NCBI GenBank assembly: GCA_015295885.1
Contig: DVEE01000363.1
Coordinates: 1 to 7,853, forward strand
Reading direction: 5' to 3'
Length of the DNA stretch: 7,853 bases
Source: Leptolyngbyaceae cyanobacterium M65_K2018_010
GTDB lineage: Bacteria > Cyanobacteriota > Cyanobacteriia > Phormidesmidales > Phormidesmidaceae
Shown here one piece after another: positions 5,761-7,853 of this stretch. The notes below the pieces were generated by a model. That model made no database searches, was not told where the DNA came from, and saw only the letters and a program-made list of their open reading frames with translations. Position numbers and translations under genes: made by a program. Position 1 is the stretch's first letter. The number at the start of each line of letters is the position of its first letter.

Positions 5761-5798
5761 AGCCAACACCTGAGTAAGTTGTTTACCCTCACTCTAGG

Positions 5799-5883
5799 GA
5801 TAGGTCATGGCTAAGCTGTGGCTAGGCTGTGTCAATCTAACCTGACTATAGCCATCGCCAAAACCGTTAGGCCATGACCTATC
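5799..5883. repeat. 13-bp perfect inverted repeat (arms 5799-5811 and 5871-5883) with 59-bp centre
   Basis: GATAGGTCATGGC (5799-5811) is repeated in inverse as GCCATGACCTATC (5871-5883). Allowing a 1-2 nt bulge on each side, similarity extends outward to AGGGA and inward to TAA, so each arm is ~20 bp. The structure lies between the sensor kinase stop and the 41-aa ORF. It could form a long stem in RNA, be a protein-binding pair, or be the ends of a small non-autonomous element; no target-site duplication is evident. Confidence 0.6.
5810..5831. promoter_or_regulatory. Tandem 11-mer repeat, possible OmpR-family operator
   Basis: GCTAAGCTGTG (5810-5820) is followed at once by GCTAGGCTGTG (5821-5831), differing at one base. 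OmpR/PhoB-type regulators typically bind direct repeats with an 11-bp period. On the minus strand the repeats directly follow TTGACA (5835-5830), a perfect -35 hexamer, though no good -10 lies 16-18 nt further on. Similar GGCTAG and GCTAAGC words occur upstream of the response regulator at 7774-7779 and 7787-7793. Regulation by the neighbouring two-component system is inference. Confidence 0.35.
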
Positions 5884-5890
5884 TCCCTGG

Positions 5891-5906
5891 AGCGATAGCT
5901 ATCACT
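5891..5906. repeat. Near-perfect 16-bp palindrome after the sensor kinase gene
   Basis: AGCGATAG (5891-5898) and CTATCACT (5899-5906) are reverse complements except for one position, which becomes a G-U wobble in minus-strand RNA. It lies 9 bp beyond the sensor kinase stop codon. The zero-length loop and lack of a following T-run argue against a standard terminator. Confidence 0.4.
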
Positions 5907-5915
5907 AAATTTGTT

Positions 5916-7004
5916 TCACGCCTGGGGTATGGAGAAGCGAAAGGTACTGCCCTGGCCTAGGGTGCTCTCGACCTCGATGCGTCCGCCGTGGAGTTCGACC
6001 AGGCGTTTGGCAATGGCCAGACCGATGCCGGTGCCGCCTGGGGCTGAGCTTTGGGCCTGGGATGAGCGCCAAAACCGCTCAAAGACGTGGGGTAGTTCAT
6101 CCGGGGCGATGCCGATGCCAGTGTCAGTGACGGCAATCCAAACCTGGTTTCCCTGGGCCTGGGCGCTGAGGGTGATGTGACCCTGAGGGGTGTGTTTGAT
6201 GGCGTTGCCCAGCAGGTTAACCAGAATTTGCTCCAGGCGATCGCCATCGGCTAGCACCGGGGCAATGTCCTCATCGCATCGCCAGCCTAACTGGGGGCCG
6301 CCTTCGGCGATCTGGCTGTCAAAGCGTATCAGCAGTTTTTCAAATAGAGGGGGCAGGGCGATCGCCTGCAACTGTAGCGGCAGTTGCCCCGCCTCGGCCT
6401 TCGAGAGCTCTTGCAAATCATTGACCAAGCGCTCGAGGCGCCGGGTTTCCCGCACCAATAGCTGGGTCGTTGCGGGGGTGAGTGCCTGCGACTCTGCCTC
6501 CGACTCTTCTAAATAGCCCCGCACAATGGTCAAGGGTGTTCTCAGTTCATGGGTCAAGTCTTCGATCAACTCCCGCCGCCGCTCTTCTACATCTTGCAGG
6601 CTAAGTGCCAGGCGGTTAAAACTGCGGCTTAGCCGCGCTAGCTCGGGAATATCGCTACGGGGTACTTGCTCAGACCAGTTACCCGCCGCAAACTGGCGGG
6701 TAATGCGCTCCATCTCGGTCAGGGGCTGGGTAATGCGGCGTGCCACCCAGTAGCTTAGGGCTGCCGCTGTGAGGCTACCGACCGTTAGCGCCAAGACCGT
6801 GCTGCCACTCCAGGCGTTTTCAAACCCCGATAGCAGCTCTTCGCGAATCTCATCAACCACCCGCCCCATGCTGGCCATTTGATCTAAATGCCCCGCAAAT
6901 AGGTGATGGGAAGTGGCGCGGCTAATCACTATAAAGCTAACTACCCCCACCAGCATCACCACTAGGTGAGAGAAAAACAGCCGCCCTTGGAGCCCTACCC
7001 GCAT
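5916..7004 (-). CDS. Sensor histidine kinase with HAMP domain
   Basis: A 362-aa membrane-bound sensor kinase that would autophosphorylate and pass phosphate to the regulator encoded just upstream. Helix 1 spans ~10-28 and helix 2 ~66-87, leaving only ~37 residues outside the membrane, so it may sense the membrane or a partner protein more than a soluble ligand. A HAMP linker follows (~88-140, starting ARRITQPLTEMERI). The dimerisation/phosphoacceptor domain has the H-box DLTHELRTPLT with His152. The ATPase domain shows the N-box LVNLLGNAIKHT (261-272), G1 DTGIGI (294-299), F-box FERFWR (308-313) and G2 GTGIGLAIA (324-332); all catalytic motifs are intact. Its ATG (7004-7002) overlaps the regulator's TGA (7006-7004) by one base (TGATG), implying translational coupling. 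It has no PAS or GAF domain. Confidence 0.94.
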   Translation of the reverse strand: MRVGLQGRLFFSHLVVMLVGVVSFIVISRATSHHLFAGHLDQMASMGRVVDEIREELLSGFENAWSGSTVLALTVGSLTAAALSYWVARRITQPLTEMERITRQFAAGNWSEQVPRSDIPELARLSRSFNRLALSLQDVEERRRELIEDLTHELRTPLTIVRGYLEESEAESQALTPATTQLLVRETRRLERLVNDLQELSKAEAGQLPLQLQAIALPPLFEKLLIRFDSQIAEGGPQLGWRCDEDIAPVLADGDRLEQILVNLLGNAIKHTPQGHITLSAQAQGNQVWIAVTDTGIGIAPDELPHVFERFWRSSQAQSSAPGGTGIGLAIAKRLVELHGGRIEVESTLGQGSTFRFSIPQA

Positions 7005-7711
7005 CAGGCCTGATCCTCGAATTTGTAACCCATGCCTACCACCGTTTTAATAAACTGGGGCTGCTTGGGGTCTGGCTCAATCTTTTTCCGCAGGCGAGCC
7101 ACATGGGTATCGACCACCCGTTCTTCGCCAAAAAAATCGTTGCCCCAAAGCTTTTCGACCAGGTAGGTGCGACTCCAGGCACGGCCCGGATGGCTCAGAA
7201 AGGTGGCCAGCAGATCGAACTCGATGGTGGTTAGCTCTAACTCTTGGGAGTGGCCGTTGACCAGGTGGGTGGCGACGTGACGGTCTAGATCCACGGTAAA
7301 GTGGGCCGTGCGATAGACCTGGCTCTGATTTCCTTGACGCAGGCTGCGCCGTAGCAGGGCGCGGACCCGAGCCACCAGTTCTATGGGGCTAAAAGGCTTT
7401 ACCAGGTAGTCGTCGGCCCCAGTCGAGAGGCCAATCACCCGGTCAAAGTCTTCCCCTTTTGCGGTCAGCATCAAAATATAGGGGTCGTAGGTGCCCGCTG
7501 CTTTGCGAATGCGAGTGCAGACCTCTAGCCCGTCTATGCCCGGTAGCATCCAGTCTAGGATGATGAGCTGGGGCTGATGGGTTTGAAACTGCCGTAGGGC
7601 ATCGTGGCCATCGCGGCTGTACAGGCAGGTAAAGCCTTCTTTCTCTAACAAATGCTGGATAAAGCGGGCGATTTCGGCCTCATCTTCCACAATTAAAATA
7701 GTTTGAGCCAT
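7004..7711 (-). CDS. OmpR/PhoB-family response regulator (winged-helix)
   Basis: A 235-aa DNA-binding response regulator and first gene of the two-component operon. The receiver domain (1-~120) has the acidic pair D10/E11 in ILIVEDEAE, phosphoacceptor D53 in IILDWMLPGIDG, T83 in MLTAKGED and K105 in DDYLVKPFSP, so all switch residues are present. The effector domain (~135-232) is a classic OmpR winged helix: LELTTIEFDLLATFLSHPGR, SRTYLVEKLWG, VVDTHVARLRKKIE and the C-terminal wing IKTVVGMGYKFE. I chose ATG 7711 because MAQTILIVEDE is the normal beginning of the receiver fold; the frame stays open to the window edge but the extra residues look non-coding. The ribosome binding site is poor (AGG 2 nt from ATG). 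Specific orthology, for example to RpaB- or RppA-like regulators, cannot be settled here. Confidence 0.94.
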   Translation of the reverse strand: MAQTILIVEDEAEIARFIQHLLEKEGFTCLYSRDGHDALRQFQTHQPQLIILDWMLPGIDGLEVCTRIRKAAGTYDPYILMLTAKGEDFDRVIGLSTGADDYLVKPFSPIELVARVRALLRRSLRQGNQSQVYRTAHFTVDLDRHVATHLVNGHSQELELTTIEFDLLATFLSHPGRAWSRTYLVEKLWGNDFFGEERVVDTHVARLRKKIEPDPKQPQFIKTVVGMGYKFEDQA

Positions 7712-7853
7712 AGCCTGCACGGTGGGGCTGATCGATGGGTGTTGATGCAAATACCCTAGCACTGTGGGGCCGAGGCTAGACTTGCTGCTAAGCCCTGAGA
7801 GCTGGACTCTCGGTTGCGGGCGGCTTGCTGGTCTTGCTACCTCTGCCAGCAAT
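7712..7853 (-). promoter_or_regulatory. Upstream region of the two-component operon
   Basis: No gene is evident between the regulator's start and the window edge. The stretch contains a 5-bp hairpin (GAGAG 7797-7801 with CTCTC 7807-7811), three CTTGCT words (7781, 7824, 7833), and the GGCTAG and GCTAAGC words also seen near 5810-5831. A promoter is expected here from position, but I see no clear -35/-10 pair. Confidence 0.3.

Noticed and set aside
5799..5883. A miniature transposable element defined by the inverted repeat
   Set aside because: The arms are imperfect outside 13 bp, no flanking duplication is visible, and copy number cannot be judged from one window; kept as a repeat only.
7712..7852. 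N-terminal extension of the response regulator to the window edge
   Set aside because: The frame is open, but receiver domains begin at the MAQTILIVEDE motif and the extra 47 residues look like translated non-coding DNA.

Overview
The window looks like chromosomal DNA of a cyanobacterium, probably a filamentous or Leptolyngbya-like lineage (inference). Three things point there: eight copies of the HIP1 octamer GCGATCGC in under 8 kb, a flavodiiron protein carrying the extra C-terminal flavin-reductase domain found in oxygenic phototrophs, and a remnant of a DUF4058 gene, a family common in cyanobacteria. Base composition is fairly GC-rich and even across the well-formed genes.

Layout, left to right. 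(1) 1-1112 (+): the 3' two thirds of a diflavin flavodiiron gene cut by the window edge, followed 4 nt later by a 38-codon ORF with one membrane segment. (2) 1465-2043 (+): a TMEM175-family (DUF1211) membrane protein with the RxxxFSD signature. (3) 2044-2326: an intergenic stretch with six consecutive G-tracts (G-quadruplex potential) and, on the minus strand, a 55-codon ORF with a strong Shine-Dalgarno sequence. (4) 2327-2890 (+): a YetF/DUF421 membrane protein, overlapping tail to tail by 16 bp with (5) 2875-4800 (-): a large APC-superfamily permease with a soluble C-terminal domain. (6) 4801-5915: about 1.1 kb without an ordinary gene. On the minus strand it holds a decayed DUF4058 gene with two in-frame stops, a probably frameshifted small membrane ORF, an intact 41-aa membrane ORF, and a repeat-rich region with a 13-bp inverted repeat around a tandem 11-mer. 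(7) 5916-7711 (-): a two-component pair, an OmpR/PhoB-type response regulator followed by a HAMP-containing sensor kinase, joined by a one-base TGATG overlap.

Functionally, the flavodiiron protein would be a soluble oxygen (or NO) reducing electron sink. The three central membrane proteins (TMEM175, YetF, APC permease) could all bear on ion or solute balance, but the sequence shows only that they are neighbours. The two-component system has a very short extracytoplasmic loop, so its signal cannot be read here. Its most plausible local target is the 41-aa membrane ORF downstream, because an 11-bp direct repeat of the kind bound by OmpR-family regulators lies between them. I see no tRNA, rRNA, CRISPR array, insertion sequence or prophage gene. 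The most noteworthy items are the gene remnants and small membrane ORFs that ordinary gene callers would miss, not a large new system.
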